DNA of 34,872 nt, taken from assembly GCA_902557775.1 (NCBI GenBank), contig CACEBD010000006.1, forward strand, positions 1-34,872, written 5' to 3'. The notes beneath the pieces are model-generated. The model saw only the letters and a program-made list of their open reading frames with translations, ran no database searches and was not told the DNA's origin. This document shows, one piece after another, positions 1-9,380 of the stretch (position 1 is its first letter; the number at the start of each line of letters is the position of its first letter). The position numbers were made by a program, and so were the translations under genes. This DNA comes from an uncultured Pelagibacteraceae bacterium (GTDB taxonomy: Bacteria > Pseudomonadota > Alphaproteobacteria > Pelagibacterales > Pelagibacteraceae).

Positions 1-831
1 AAATTCTTTCCAAAAAAATTATCTATATGTTTTCAAATGTCAATTTATAGAAAAGAGCATAATTTTTTAACAACAAAAAGACTTAAAAATCTAAATTGTG
101 ATTATTTTTTTACTTATGATAAATGGCACACAAATTATTTTAACTTTATTAAGTCCAAGTTCATCGAGTCAGGATCTGTTAAAGCGAATTTCGAGCAGAT
201 TAATGAGGAAGAAAAAAAATATGAAATATTGTATATTTCTCAATATAGAGAAAAAAGTTATTTAGACCCAATCAGTTATTTCTATCAAAGTAGCACAATA
301 ATGGCAGTAAATAATTATTGGGTATTTAATAAAATCGCCCAATTATGTGCTTCAAAAAAAAAAAAACTTTGTATTGCTTTAGCTTCAAATAGAAAAGAAA
401 AAAAAAATAAAATCCGATTTGAAAACGAATTAAAGTTTTTTAAAGATATAAATGAGAAATTTTATTATGAAAAAATTGATAATTTTCAATTAGCTAATAA
501 ATCTAAACTTATTATTAGCGCAGACTCTACTTTAGGGGTAGAGCTATTATTTTTGGGTTATAAAGTTTTATTTATAAATCCGTTCGGTTTTTTGGGCAAA
601 ACACATATTTTTGAAGGAAAATCAGAGGAAGGAGCTTTTTGGATTAATAACCAAAGTTTAAAAAATTTTGAAGAAAAAGTAGAAAAATTAATAAAATTAT
701 CAAACGACGATTATAAAAATATTATCACTAAAGAAAAAATTGAAGTTAACTATGATTATAATAATTCTAAACTAATTAAAATTATAAAAGATTATAAATA
801 TAAACAAAATACTAAATTAAATGAAAAATAA
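1..831 (+). CDS. Surface-carbohydrate biosynthesis protein (5' partial)
   Basis: The reading frame is open from the first base of the window, so the ATG at 37 is probably internal and the true N-terminus lies upstream. The protein is Lys/Asn/Ile-rich with no obvious membrane segment. It resembles the loosely characterised surface-carbohydrate biosynthesis proteins of LPS clusters, which have a GT-B-like architecture: an aromatic-rich N-terminal stretch ending in a 'Y-D-KWHTNYF' segment, a Gly-Ser turn, and a C-terminal half with 'SADSTLGVELLFLGYKV' that resembles nucleotide-sugar binding loops. Its last 11 bases overlap the next gene, so it belongs to the same operon. A 13-base A tract near 354-366 lies inside the gene. 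Function is inferred from fold resemblance and context only. Confidence 0.6.
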   Translation, partial: KFFPKKLSICFQMSIYRKEHNFLTTKRLKNLNCDYFFTYDKWHTNYFNFIKSKFIESGSVKANFEQINEEEKKYEILYISQYREKSYLDPISYFYQSSTIMAVNNYWVFNKIAQLCASKKKKLCIALASNRKEKKNKIRFENELKFFKDINEKFYYEKIDNFQLANKSKLIISADSTLGVELLFLGYKVLFINPFGFLGKTHIFEGKSEEGAFWINNQSLKNFEEKVEKLIKLSNDDYKNIITKEKIEVNYDYNNSKLIKIIKDYKYKQNTKLNEK

Positions 832-2056
832 GAAAACTTTGGTAATAATTGGTGGCGGTATTTCCGGATGTGTGGCTGCTCTTTTTGCTGCAAAAAAAAA
901 TTATGATGTTCACTTAATTGATAAAGAAACTAAATTGGGTGGAATTTTAAAAGATGTTGCTCAAAAGGACGATATTTATTTTAGAGCTTGTCAGTATATT
1001 AATCCTGAAGCTAGTTGGTATAAAGAAATTCCTTTTAAAGAATTAGATTTACAAGAGTTTTCGCACGAAAAAGGAACCTACACAGATATATTTGATGAAA
1101 TTTCTTTGGAAAGAAATATTGCCGGACCATCTACTAGCGAGAAATTCAGTCCTGAGATAAGAACTTCTGATAAAATTCATGATTTAAATTTTGTAGATAG
1201 AATTGAATTTTATCCAAAAAAAATTCAGAATAAAATTAGAAAATGGTTTATGTCATTTAATATAGACATAAATAAATTATCAGGTAAGTCTGCTACTCCT
1301 TTCGCCGTAGGAAGAATTTTTTTTAGAGGTGATATTAAAAAAATTAAGTTATTAAAAGAAAAATCAAAAACACTTGATGATTTACTTGGTTTAAAAAGAG
1401 ATGAGATGAATTTAGGAAATATTAATGCTTCTCTTCCAAATAATGGATTTGACGAATTTTTTCTAAAGTTCAACAGTATTCTTCTTCAAAATAAAGTGAA
1501 AATTAGTCTAGGTACGATAGCAAAACCAATTTGGGATCACAAAACTTTAAAACTTCTTGTTAAAGGTAAAGAAATAAAGCCAGATAAAATTATATGGACT
1601 GGAAACCCTACAGGTTTAATAAAAAGTTTTGGCTACCCATTACTAGAGTCCTTACACATAAAATCTAAAGATATTTTTTTTGAGCTGAACGATAAAGTAA
1701 AAGAAAATATATATATACAAATTTATTCTTCAAAGCATCCAATAAGTAGAATTTTTTTTTACAACTTAAAAAACAAAGGTAAAGTGACTATCGAGACACT
1801 TGCCTCTGAAATTAATAATGATGAAATTATTGAATTTACTAAAAAAATTATAAAATCATTTAATTACACTTATAAAGTTAAAGAAAACACACTCATAAGC
1901 AACAATCAAAAAAAATATATTTTAATTTCAAAAAAAGACGATGAATTAATAAGGAAATTTATTCAAGAAACTGAAGGAAGTAACCTTATACACGGCAATT
2001 GGCTTGAGCATGGAAGAGACCAAAAAATAGATTTTCTTATTAGGAATTTAAATTAA
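821..2056 (+). CDS. FAD/NAD(P)-binding oxidoreductase, amine oxidase/UGM-like fold
   Basis: 411 aa. The N-terminus has a classic dinucleotide-binding GGGISG motif (residues about 11-16) followed by an acidic beta-2 end and an LGG turn, as in UDP-galactopyranose mutase and protoporphyrinogen oxidase/amine oxidase flavoproteins. The rest lacks hallmarks that would identify the substrate. Such flavoproteins are common in O-antigen clusters, where they act on nucleotide sugars or glycan intermediates in the cytoplasm; a UGM-like ring contraction or a sugar oxidation are both possible. It overlaps the upstream gene by 11 nt and the next gene follows after 7 nt, so co-transcription is likely. Oxidoreductase class is well supported, substrate is not. 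Confidence 0.72.
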   Translation: MKNKKTLVIIGGGISGCVAALFAAKKNYDVHLIDKETKLGGILKDVAQKDDIYFRACQYINPEASWYKEIPFKELDLQEFSHEKGTYTDIFDEISLERNIAGPSTSEKFSPEIRTSDKIHDLNFVDRIEFYPKKIQNKIRKWFMSFNIDINKLSGKSATPFAVGRIFFRGDIKKIKLLKEKSKTLDDLLGLKRDEMNLGNINASLPNNGFDEFFLKFNSILLQNKVKISLGTIAKPIWDHKTLKLLVKGKEIKPDKIIWTGNPTGLIKSFGYPLLESLHIKSKDIFFELNDKVKENIYIQIYSSKHPISRIFFYNLKNKGKVTIETLASEINNDEIIEFTKKIIKSFNYTYKVKENTLISNNQKKYILISKKDDELIRKFIQETEGSNLIHGNWLEHGRDQKIDFLIRNLN

Positions 2057-2063
2057 TAAAGTA

Positions 2064-2711
2064 ATGAAAACCGTAGCAATCATTCCTATCAAATCAAGAT
2101 CAACCCGCGTAAAAGGTAAAAATTTTAAAAAAATTTTCGGAAAACCTCTTTACACTTTTTTATTAGATAAAATAAAAAAATGTCAATTCGAAGAAGTTTA
2201 TGTTGATACTGATAGCGATGAGATTAAGAAATATTGTATAAAAAACCGTATTAAAATTATTAATCGATTACCAAAATTAGCGAAAGATAATGCGAATGGA
2301 AATGATCTTTTAAACTATCACTATAAACTTATTAAGGCTGATTTATACTTTCAACTTTTTATAACATCTCCATTAATCACAATAAAAACAATAAATGATT
2401 GTATTAAAAAATTAAAGAAAAGTAAAAACCACGACTCTATAGTGACTTCAAGAAGAATTTTCACATGGTACTGGTTTGATAATAAGCCGATAAACTACAA
2501 TCCAACTAAATTACCAAGAAGTCAGGACGCAAAACCAGTAATTGTTGAAACTACTGCATTGTATGGAATAAAATCTGAGGCATTAAAAAAAAGAAAATGT
2601 AGAATTGGATATAATCCTTTTTTTTATAATGTGAGTGAAAAAGAAGCAGTAGACTTAGATAATGAAATTGATTTTTTATATTTAAAGAGCTTTTTAAAAA
2701 AGGAGAAATGA
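2064..2711 (+). CDS. Acylneuraminate cytidylyltransferase-like protein (NeuA family)
   Basis: 215 aa, near the normal size for CMP-sugar synthetases. The N-terminus has the nucleotide-binding signature 'PIKSRSTRVKGKNFKKIFGK', equivalent to the R-x-x-S-x-R-x-x-x-K-N motif that binds CTP, and a 'VDTDSDEI' strand follows. A 'TSPLIT' segment matches the family's sugar-binding region. The family transfers CMP from CTP to the anomeric hydroxyl of nonulosonic acids (sialic, legionaminic, pseudaminic, KDO). No NeuB-type synthase is in the window, so the acid sugar must be made by genes further left or the substrate differs. Overlaps the next gene by 4 nt. Confidence 0.82.
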   Translation: MKTVAIIPIKSRSTRVKGKNFKKIFGKPLYTFLLDKIKKCQFEEVYVDTDSDEIKKYCIKNRIKIINRLPKLAKDNANGNDLLNYHYKLIKADLYFQLFITSPLITIKTINDCIKKLKKSKNHDSIVTSRRIFTWYWFDNKPINYNPTKLPRSQDAKPVIVETTALYGIKSEALKKRKCRIGYNPFFYNVSEKEAVDLDNEIDFLYLKSFLKKEK

Positions 2712-3502
2712 AAAAAAAAATTATTTTGATAATTCAAGCTAGATTAACTTCATCAAGATTTCCATCAAAAGTTCTAAAAAAAATAAATAATAAACCTCTA
2801 ATTTTTTTTTTAAATGAGCGACTTAGAAAATGTAAAAATGTGGATAGGATAGTTTTTGCAATACCTAACAATAATAAAAATTTAAGATTAAAAAAATATT
2901 TAGAAAGAAAAAATATTAATTTTTTTTCTGGATCTGAAAATAATGTTCTTGAAAGATATTATTTTGCAAGTAAAAAATTTAATGCAAAAACAATTATTCG
3001 AATTACCGCTGATTGTCCCTTGGCAGATTACAATCTTATTGATCGATTTATAAAAATTTTTAATAAAAGTAAGGTAGATTATTTGAGTAATAATTTAAAC
3101 TACAGCTTCCCTCATGGATTAGACGTTGAAGTTTTTTCTTACAAATCACTGGAAAAAAGTTATTTAAATGCAAAGACAGTTTATGAAAAAGAACACGTCA
3201 CTCCATATATAAGAAAAAATAATAGTTTTAAAAAGGTAAATCTTTTTTTGAATAAAGATTATCATCAAATAAGATTAACTGTCGATTATAAAAAAGATTT
3301 AATCGTTATAAAAAATATATTAAAAGAAATTAAAAACATAAATAAATTTGGTTTAAAAGAAATTATTGAACTATATGAAAAAAAAAAAGAAATTTTTTTT
3401 CCAAATAGTATTTTTAATAAAAAATTTATAAAAAATTTTGCAAAAGAAAAAAAACATTGGATAAGTAAATATTACTCTAAACAAGTTTTGAAACTTTATT
3501 AA
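2708..3502 (+). CDS. SpsF-like cytidylyltransferase
   Basis: 264 aa. It starts with 'IIQARLTSSRFPSKVLKKI', the SpsF version of the nucleotidyltransferase signature. It continues with 'RITADCPL' (around residue 100) and ends its core with an E-K-E-H-V-T-P-Y motif, all typical of the SpsF family in spore-coat and O-antigen clusters. SpsF proteins are annotated as glycosyltransferases but have the CMP-KDO synthetase fold, so CTP-dependent activation of a sugar or sugar acid is the more likely chemistry. It overlaps the upstream NeuA-like gene by 4 nt and is 4 nt from the following SDR gene. Confidence 0.82.
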   Translation: MKKKIILIIQARLTSSRFPSKVLKKINNKPLIFFLNERLRKCKNVDRIVFAIPNNNKNLRLKKYLERKNINFFSGSENNVLERYYFASKKFNAKTIIRITADCPLADYNLIDRFIKIFNKSKVDYLSNNLNYSFPHGLDVEVFSYKSLEKSYLNAKTVYEKEHVTPYIRKNNSFKKVNLFLNKDYHQIRLTVDYKKDLIVIKNILKEIKNINKFGLKEIIELYEKKKEIFFPNSIFNKKFIKNFAKEKKHWISKYYSKQVLKLY

Positions 3503-3506
3503 AAAT

Positions 3507-4373
3507 ATGAAAATAATTGTTTTAGGTGGATCCGGTTTTATTGGCTTTCATGTTGCCAATGCTTTAATGAAAGCAAAGCATACAGTAAAAATTTTTGATA
3601 TTAGAAAAAATAAAAAAATACATAGAAATATAAATTTTTATAAAGGCAACATAAATAATAAAAAGAAACTAATGCTTGCAATGAAAAACTCCGATATTGT
3701 TTTTAATTTTGCTGCATTAGCGGATATAGATATTGCAAGAAATAAACCTTTGGAAACTGTTTACTCAAATATAGCTGGAACTATAAATATTTTAGAGGTT
3801 TGCAAAAAACTAAAAATTAAAAAGTTAATTCATGCGAGTTCTATTTACGCTAATAGTAAAGAGGGTGGATATTATGCAATAAGTAAGCGATCAGCAGAAG
3901 ATTATATAGAGGAATTTTGTAAGTTAAATAAATTGAATTTCACTATTTTAAGGTTTGGATCTATCTATGGAAAAGATGCTGATAAAAACAATGGTATTCA
4001 AAGAATTTTAAATTACTTAGTTAAAAAAAGAGCATTAGTTTATAGGGGACAAAGACAAGCATCAAGAAAGTATATAAATGTAGAGGACGCTGCTATTTGT
4101 TGTGTAAAAACTATAAATAGAAAATTTAATAATAAATATTTAAATATAACTGGAAAGAAAAAAATAAAAATGATTGATTTGTTAAATAAATTATCGAAAG
4201 ACTTTAAAGTAAAAAGAAAAATTAAATTTTTAAACGAAAAAAACACAAGTCACTATAATGTTGCTCCAACACCTTATAAAATAAGGAAAAGCTCAAATTT
4301 ATATATTGCTAAAGAAAAAAATTTTTATTCATGTATAAGTAAACTAATCAGTTTAGAAAAAGGAAAAATTTAG
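3507..4373 (+). CDS. NAD-dependent epimerase/dehydratase (extended SDR)
   Basis: 288 aa. The Rossmann motif GGSGFIG lies at residues 7-13, an 'ASSIYA' strand carries the catalytic Ser region near 110-114, and YAISK at 123-127 supplies the catalytic Tyr and Lys. This is the extended SDR family that epimerises, dehydrates or reduces NDP-sugars. The stop codon is immediately followed by the next ATG at 4374, so translational coupling with the following cytidylyltransferase is likely. The pairing between two CMP-type nucleotidyltransferases suggests it modifies a nucleotide-activated sugar, but the exact reaction cannot be read from the sequence. Confidence 0.85.
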   Translation: MKIIVLGGSGFIGFHVANALMKAKHTVKIFDIRKNKKIHRNINFYKGNINNKKKLMLAMKNSDIVFNFAALADIDIARNKPLETVYSNIAGTINILEVCKKLKIKKLIHASSIYANSKEGGYYAISKRSAEDYIEEFCKLNKLNFTILRFGSIYGKDADKNNGIQRILNYLVKKRALVYRGQRQASRKYINVEDAAICCVKTINRKFNNKYLNITGKKKIKMIDLLNKLSKDFKVKRKIKFLNEKNTSHYNVAPTPYKIRKSSNLYIAKEKNFYSCISKLISLEKGKI

Positions 4374-5099
4374 ATGATAATTGCATTAATGATAGGACGT
4401 AAGGGCAGCTCAGGTTATCCAAATAAAAATCTAATAAAAATTTTTGGTAAACATTTATGCGAGTATCCTTTAATAGCTGTGAAAAAAACGAAAATGATTT
4501 CAAAAATATTTATTTCAACAGATTGTCCTAAAATTAAGAAAATTACTAAAAAATATAATCCAATACTAATTGAAAGACCAAAATATTTAGCAACAAATTC
4601 TGCTTTAGGAGAGGAAGTATTTAGAGATGCATATTATAAGATCAAGAAGAATTTAAATGGTAAAAAAATTAGCTTGATAGTTTTACTAATGGCTAACGCA
4701 GGAACTATTAATGCTAGTTTGATAAAAAAAGGGATTAATATCCTAAAAAAAAATAAAAAGTACGACTCAGCTGTAACAACATCAGTTTATAATATGTGGA
4801 GTCCTATCAGAGCAAGATCTCTTAAAAATGGGTGTCTTGTTCCTTTCGTTCCTTTTAAATTTATGGGAGGAACAAAAATTAATTGTGATCGGGATGCACA
4901 GGGAGAAGTTCATTACGCAGATATGTCTGCGTCAATAGTAAGACCTAAATGTTTAGAAAATTTAAATGAAGGTTTGCTTCCTCAAAAGTGGATGGGTAAA
5001 AAAATTGCTCCTATAAGAAATGATGCTGGATTTGACATTGATTTTGAGTGGCAACTACCACAATTAAAGTATTGGATTAAAACTAATGGATCAAATTAA
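4374..5099 (+). CDS. Acylneuraminate cytidylyltransferase-family protein
   Basis: 241 aa. The N-terminus 'RKGSSGYPNKNLIKIFGK' is the CTP-binding signature of CMP-sugar synthetases and 'FISTDCPKI' is the following conserved strand. It is the third gene of this superfamily in 3 kb and is distinct in sequence from its two neighbours. The C-terminal 'DAGFDIDFEWQ' resembles the conserved end of the family, where Asp residues bind metal and substrate. It starts directly after the SDR stop codon and overlaps the radical SAM gene by 14 nt. Sugar specificity is unknown. Confidence 0.8.
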   Translation: MIIALMIGRKGSSGYPNKNLIKIFGKHLCEYPLIAVKKTKMISKIFISTDCPKIKKITKKYNPILIERPKYLATNSALGEEVFRDAYYKIKKNLNGKKISLIVLLMANAGTINASLIKKGINILKKNKKYDSAVTTSVYNMWSPIRARSLKNGCLVPFVPFKFMGGTKINCDRDAQGEVHYADMSASIVRPKCLENLNEGLLPQKWMGKKIAPIRNDAGFDIDFEWQLPQLKYWIKTNGSN

Positions 5100-6246
5100 A
5101 ACATATAAAAAAAAAGACAGTTTTGTAAAATTAGAAAACAAAAAAAATTTTGCAATAAACTCTTTAAACAAAACAATTATTACAGCGCTTAATAATGAAA
5201 ATATTATTAATTCATTAAATAATGATGAAAAAGATATTATAAAAAGTCTTAAAAAAGATTTTTTAAATAATTCTCAAAAAAATGATCCAAAGATTTTTAC
5301 GCTTAAAGAAAATACAATTGCAGAAATAAATACTTTTTCAGAAAGTAAAGATATAATTAAATATTTAATTAATAGATATAAATATGAGATATTTCCTGTG
5401 ATTAAAAAAATCAGTGATTATCCTCCATTAGTACAAATTGAACCCTCATCTATATGTAATTTCAGATGCGTATTTTGTTTTGAAACAGATAAAACATTTA
5501 CAGATAAAAAAAGTGGACATATGGGAACAATGAAACTTGAATTATTTAAAAAGATAATTGATGAAATCGAAGGTAAAGTACAATTTGTGACTTTGGCCTC
5601 TAGAGGAGAGCCTTTAGTTAGTAAAGAAATTAATGAAATGATTAAATATACATCGGGAAAGTTTTTAAATTTAAAGATTAATACCAACGCTTCATTATTA
5701 ACGGAAGAAAAAATTCATGCAGTATTATCTAGTAACGTTAAAACAATGGTTTTTTCGGCGGATGCCGCTGACTCAGATTTATATAAAAAGTTAAGAGTAA
5801 ATGGAAGTTTGGAAAAAACTATTGCCAATATAAAAAAATTTAAAGAAATTCACAATAAGCATTATGCGAATAACAAGATCATCACTAGAGTATCTGGTGT
5901 AAAATTTAGCAAGGAACAAAATTTTGAGGAAATGAAAAAACTCTGGGGAGATCTGGTCGATCAGGTAGCTTTTGTAGACTATAATCCTTGGGAAAATAGT
6001 TATGAAAAAAAACCTAATGGCTTATCTACCCCATGCTCAGATTTATGGAGAAGGATGTTTATATGGTGGGATGGAAAAATAAATCCTTGTGATGTTGATT
6101 ATAAGTCTAAACTTTCGGTAGGGAATGTCATGAATAAAAAAATTGATTATTTATGGAATTCTGATTTTTATAACAATCTTAGAAAAAAACATTTAGATAA
6201 TAAAAGACAATCAATATCTCCTTGTAATGCTTGCACCGTAATTTAA
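5086..6246 (+). CDS. Radical SAM/SPASM-domain enzyme
   Basis: 386 aa. The [4Fe-4S]-S-adenosylmethionine motif CNFRCVFC (C124, C128, C131) is intact and is followed by a GEP motif near 174-176. The C-terminal region has four more Cys in a SPASM-like spacing ('STPCSDLW', 'KINPCDVD', 'SPCNAC'), which in this family holds auxiliary iron-sulfur clusters; the protein ends right after the last Cys pair. The first 110 residues are charged, lack recognisable motifs and are unusually long. In glycan clusters such enzymes dehydrogenate, epimerise or deaminate sugars, or supply modified building blocks. Next to a HisC-like aminotransferase and a methyltransferase, radical modification followed by amination of a sugar or amino-acid substituent is plausible. 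Confidence 0.85.
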   Translation: MDQIKTYKKKDSFVKLENKKNFAINSLNKTIITALNNENIINSLNNDEKDIIKSLKKDFLNNSQKNDPKIFTLKENTIAEINTFSESKDIIKYLINRYKYEIFPVIKKISDYPPLVQIEPSSICNFRCVFCFETDKTFTDKKSGHMGTMKLELFKKIIDEIEGKVQFVTLASRGEPLVSKEINEMIKYTSGKFLNLKINTNASLLTEEKIHAVLSSNVKTMVFSADAADSDLYKKLRVNGSLEKTIANIKKFKEIHNKHYANNKIITRVSGVKFSKEQNFEEMKKLWGDLVDQVAFVDYNPWENSYEKKPNGLSTPCSDLWRRMFIWWDGKINPCDVDYKSKLSVGNVMNKKIDYLWNSDFYNNLRKKHLDNKRQSISPCNACTVI

Positions 6247-6248
6247 CA

Positions 6249-7283
6249 GTGAAAACCTTTAATTTAGTTAGAAGATCAAAGCCATTGCTAAGCAGCAGGC
6301 ACAAATATTTAAGACTCGACAAGAATGAGAGGGTATCTAATTTTTCTAAAAACTTTATTAACTTATTTAAAAAGAAGTTAAATTCAGAGAGTTTAAACAC
6401 TTATCCAGAAATTTATGAATTTTATAAATTATTATCTAAAAATCATAAGTTAAAAAAAAATCAATTTTTAGGTACAGCAGGTATAGATACAGGATTAAAA
6501 AATAGCATTGAAATATTTGGGCATAAAAAAATAATTATTTTAGATCCAACTTTTGCAATGATAAATGTTTATTGCAAAATTTTAGGAAAAAAAGTTATAA
6601 AAATTGGTTATGATAAAAATTTAAATTTGCAATTTAAAAAATTAGAAAAAAATATTAATAAGCAAGTATCATTAATTATATTATCAAATCCTAATAGTCC
6701 TACTGGAACTGTTCTAGATTTAAAAAATATAAAAAAAATTTTAGTTAAAGCAGCAAAATATAATATTAATGTCGTAATTGATGAAGCCTATTATGGATTT
6801 AGTGCTGTAACAGCTGAACCTTTAATAAAGAGATACAAGAATCTAATTATTCTACGAACTTTTTCTAAAGCCTACGGATTAGCAGGATTAAGAGTTGGTT
6901 ATATCATTTCTACTTCTAAAAATATAAAATTATACAACAATATAAAACCGATGTATGAGGTGAATTCATTGGGAATATTAGCAGCAAACATTTTGCTTAA
7001 AAATCAATCAATTAAAAAAAAATATTTAAAAGAAGTTCAGGAAGGAAAAAAAATTCTGCTGAATTTTTTTTTAAAAAAAAATATTTATTTTTTAAAATCG
7101 GAAGGTAATTTCATCCTATTTAGATTAAAAAAAAATAAAAATAATTATTTTAGTTTATTTAAACAAAATAAAATTATGATTGTTGAAAAATTGAATCATA
7201 TAAATTTAACTGGGCTATCAAGAATTACACTTGCACCTAAGAAAGAAATTTTAAAATTTATAAAAATTTTAAAAAATTATTAA
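6249..7283 (+). CDS. HisC-like PLP aminotransferase
   Basis: 344 aa from the GTG at 6249. A TTG at 6231 in the same frame would overlap the upstream gene, but the GTG two bases after the upstream stop gives the family's usual N-terminus. Fold-type I aminotransferase motifs are present: 'RLDKNE' near the start, NPNSPTG (about residues 147-153), 'IDEAYYGF' with the PLP-ring Asp, and 'SKAYGLAGLRVGY' with the Schiff-base Lys at about 207. These match the histidinol-phosphate aminotransferase subfamily. The location in a glycan island beside a radical SAM enzyme argues against histidine biosynthesis; similar enzymes occur in nucleotide-sugar, amino-acid and phosphonate clusters. It could supply the amine of an aminophosphonate, but no direct evidence supports that. 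Confidence 0.82.
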   Translation: MKTFNLVRRSKPLLSSRHKYLRLDKNERVSNFSKNFINLFKKKLNSESLNTYPEIYEFYKLLSKNHKLKKNQFLGTAGIDTGLKNSIEIFGHKKIIILDPTFAMINVYCKILGKKVIKIGYDKNLNLQFKKLEKNINKQVSLIILSNPNSPTGTVLDLKNIKKILVKAAKYNINVVIDEAYYGFSAVTAEPLIKRYKNLIILRTFSKAYGLAGLRVGYIISTSKNIKLYNNIKPMYEVNSLGILAANILLKNQSIKKKYLKEVQEGKKILLNFFLKKNIYFLKSEGNFILFRLKKNKNNYFSLFKQNKIMIVEKLNHINLTGLSRITLAPKKEILKFIKILKNY

Positions 7284-8008
7284 TGAAAAGTTTAAATAAA
7301 GCTTATAAGAGTTCAGAAATTGTAAAATATTATGCGAGCAATAGAAACAAATGGTCTGATTTTTATAAATCAGAAAGAAAAATAATAAGTCAATTAAGAA
7401 TTAAAAAAAACTCGACTATTCTTGATATTGGAAGCGCTTGTGGAGGATTAGGCGCTGTCTTAAAAAAACGTTTCAAAGTAAAAAATTACACTGGTGTAGA
7501 AATTAATAAACAAGCTTTTGAGTATGCGAAAATAATTAATAAAAAATTCAAATTTATTAATACAGACCTTTTAAATTATCAAAAAAATGAAAAAAAATAC
7601 TCAAAGTTTGATTTTGTTTTTTCGTTAGGGTGCATTGATTGGAATTTTGAAACTGACAGAATGTTAAAAAAGGCTTGGAAACATGTAAAAAGAAAGGGGT
7701 TTTTAATAATAACATTAAGATTAACTGACATACCTAAATTTAAAAAATCTTATCAATTTATAAATTTTTCAAAAAAACTAAGAGGTGAAAAAGCTTGTTA
7801 TCAAGTTTTATATTTTAGAAAATTATTTAAAAAATTAACAAAATTTAATATTTCAAAAATTTTACATAATGGATACTGGGGAAAAGCTAATCCAACTGTA
7901 ATTACGAGACATAAAAAAATTTTTTTTGTAGCAATGGCTTTAAAAAAAAATACTAATAAAAAAAATATTTATAATTTTAAAAGGCTAGAAAAGATTTTTC
8001 TTTTATAA
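7283..8008 (+). CDS. Class I SAM-dependent methyltransferase
   Basis: 241 aa. Motif I 'ILDIGSACGGLG' (residues 46-57) and a downstream 'TGVEIN' acidic strand define a Rossmann-fold methyltransferase. The start shares one base with the preceding stop (TAATG), which indicates translational coupling with the aminotransferase. Methylation of a sugar hydroxyl, an amine made by the aminotransferase, or a capping group are all possible. No transmembrane segment is visible, so it should act in the cytoplasm on a precursor. Confidence 0.82.
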   Translation: MKSLNKAYKSSEIVKYYASNRNKWSDFYKSERKIISQLRIKKNSTILDIGSACGGLGAVLKKRFKVKNYTGVEINKQAFEYAKIINKKFKFINTDLLNYQKNEKKYSKFDFVFSLGCIDWNFETDRMLKKAWKHVKRKGFLIITLRLTDIPKFKKSYQFINFSKKLRGEKACYQVLYFRKLFKKLTKFNISKILHNGYWGKANPTVITRHKKIFFVAMALKKNTNKKNIYNFKRLEKIFLL

Positions 8009-8013
8009 AATAA

Positions 8014-9378
8014 ATGAGTAGTGAATCTATTTTAAAAAAACAAAAAAAAATTTTATTTTTTGTAAATTATTATGTTAAATCAATGAAAAATAAGATCAAT
8101 GTAGCAAATAGCTCTGTTTGTTATTTTCACAATTATGGAAATTATATAAGTTCTTCATATCTTAAGCTTAAGTTTTTAGGGATAAGATATTATGGAAAGT
8201 TTTTTTTTAATTTCCTTAAAAATTTATATTCAATTATTAATACAGAAAATTATGTGTGTATAAAAAGTAGAAAACAAAAAAAATATAAATATTTATTTAT
8301 TTCTCATGTTTCAAGAAAAAATTTTCAAAAAAATGGCTCTTATAATGATATTTATTTTAGTTTAAATTCAAAGAATTATAAGAACACTCTTTTTTTTTTA
8401 AATTCAATAGATGGGTATTCTCCAAAAAGGGTACAGGATAATTTAATTATTTTCAAAAAAAGAGACAAAAATGCTTCAATCGCCTATCTTTTAAAATATT
8501 TTTTAAAATTCATTATTCATAATAAATTTTCGTTACAAAAATTATTTCATTATTTTAATTTTATGACTGAATTTTCAAATAAAATATTTCCTTATTTATA
8601 TGAGACAGTACAAAAAAATAAATTTAAAAAAATTATAATGTTTTATGAAGCTCAACCTTATCAAAACAATTTTATTAACGAACTTAATAAAAAGAAAATC
8701 AAAACAGAAACAATTGGATATTATCATACTGCTCTTTTGCCGCTACATACAAGTTTAGTTTATAGACAAGGTGCACCAAATAAACTTTTCATTTCTGGAC
8801 AAATCCAAAAAAAATACTGTGAAAAAAACTTAGGATGGCCAAAAAATCGTGTTTTTAATATAGATTCTTTAAGATATTCAAAAAAAAAAAATTTAATACC
8901 TAATAATACAATTTTTTTACCTTACGAAATATCTAGATCAAAAGTTATTTTACAAAAACTTAATCTTTTTTTTAAAAAAGCAAAAAATAAATCATTACCC
9001 TTTTTTAACATAAGAAACCATCCAGCAGCAATAAACTCAAAAAAACATCTTAAATTAATGCAATATATAAAAAAGGTCATTAGTGAAAATGAAGAAAAAT
9101 TTTATAAAAACTCAAAAAAAAAATCAATTTTTATTGGATCAACAACATCAATTATTTTAGCCTTAGAAGAAAAAAAAGAAGTTATCCATATTTGTGAAGA
9201 CCCTGTATTTGATTCATTTAATACAGGAATATGGAAAAATATTGCAGTTACCAAGTTAGATAAATTTATTTTTGAATATAGACTAAAAAAGAATACACAT
9301 ATTCTCAAAATAAACAAAGATAATAAGGATAAAGTCAAAAAATATCTTAAAATTAATGTACAAAAGAATATAAGGTAA
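8014..9378 (+). CDS. Uncharacterised surface-carbohydrate biosynthesis protein
   Basis: 454 aa with no family that can be assigned firmly. The N-terminal half is aromatic- and Lys-rich; the C-terminal half has features of GT-B transferases: '[12 protein letters not shown]', '[14 protein letters not shown]', 'NIRNHPAA' and '[19 protein letters not shown]'. This Arg-x-His-Pro plus Gly-Ser-Thr-Thr-Ser pattern recalls polysialyltransferase- or CDP-glycerol glycerophosphotransferase-like nucleotide-sugar binding. It sits 2 nt upstream of the PEP mutase gene, so it could transfer a nucleotide-activated phosphonate or a CMP-sugar. A 12-base A tract occurs near 8880-8891. The transferase assignment is inference. 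Confidence 0.5.
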   Translation: MSSESILKKQKKILFFVNYYVKSMKNKINVANSSVCYFHNYGNYISSSYLKLKFLGIRYYGKFFFNFLKNLYSIINTENYVCIKSRKQKKYKYLFISHVSRKNFQKNGSYNDIYFSLNSKNYKNTLFFLNSIDGYSPKRVQDNLIIFKKRDKNASIAYLLKYFLKFIIHNKFSLQKLFHYFNFMTEFSNKIFPYLYETVQKNKFKKIIMFYEAQPYQNNFINELNKKKIKTETIGYYHTALLPLHTSLVYRQGAPNKLFISGQIQKKYCEKNLGWPKNRVFNIDSLRYSKKKNLIPNNTIFLPYEISRSKVILQKLNLFFKKAKNKSLPFFNIRNHPAAINSKKHLKLMQYIKKVISENEEKFYKNSKKKSIFIGSTTSIILALEEKKEVIHICEDPVFDSFNTGIWKNIAVTKLDKFIFEYRLKKNTHILKINKDNKDKVKKYLKINVQKNIR

Positions 9379-9380
9379 AA

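Noticed and set aside
1225-1473. Antisense and alternate-frame open frames across island and core genes (for example here, 4040-4246, 10214-10459, 25159-25476)
   Set aside because: They lie wholly within well-supported genes, have no recognisable motifs, and are expected by chance opposite AT-rich codons.
6231-6248. TTG start for the HisC-like aminotransferase
   Set aside because: It would overlap the upstream reading frame by 16 nt and add residues that do not fit the family; the GTG at 6249 directly after the upstream stop is better.
6249-7283. Histidine biosynthesis hisC
   Set aside because: The fold matches, but there are no other his genes nearby and it is locked into a glycan operon, so a sugar, amino-acid or phosphonate substrate is more likely.
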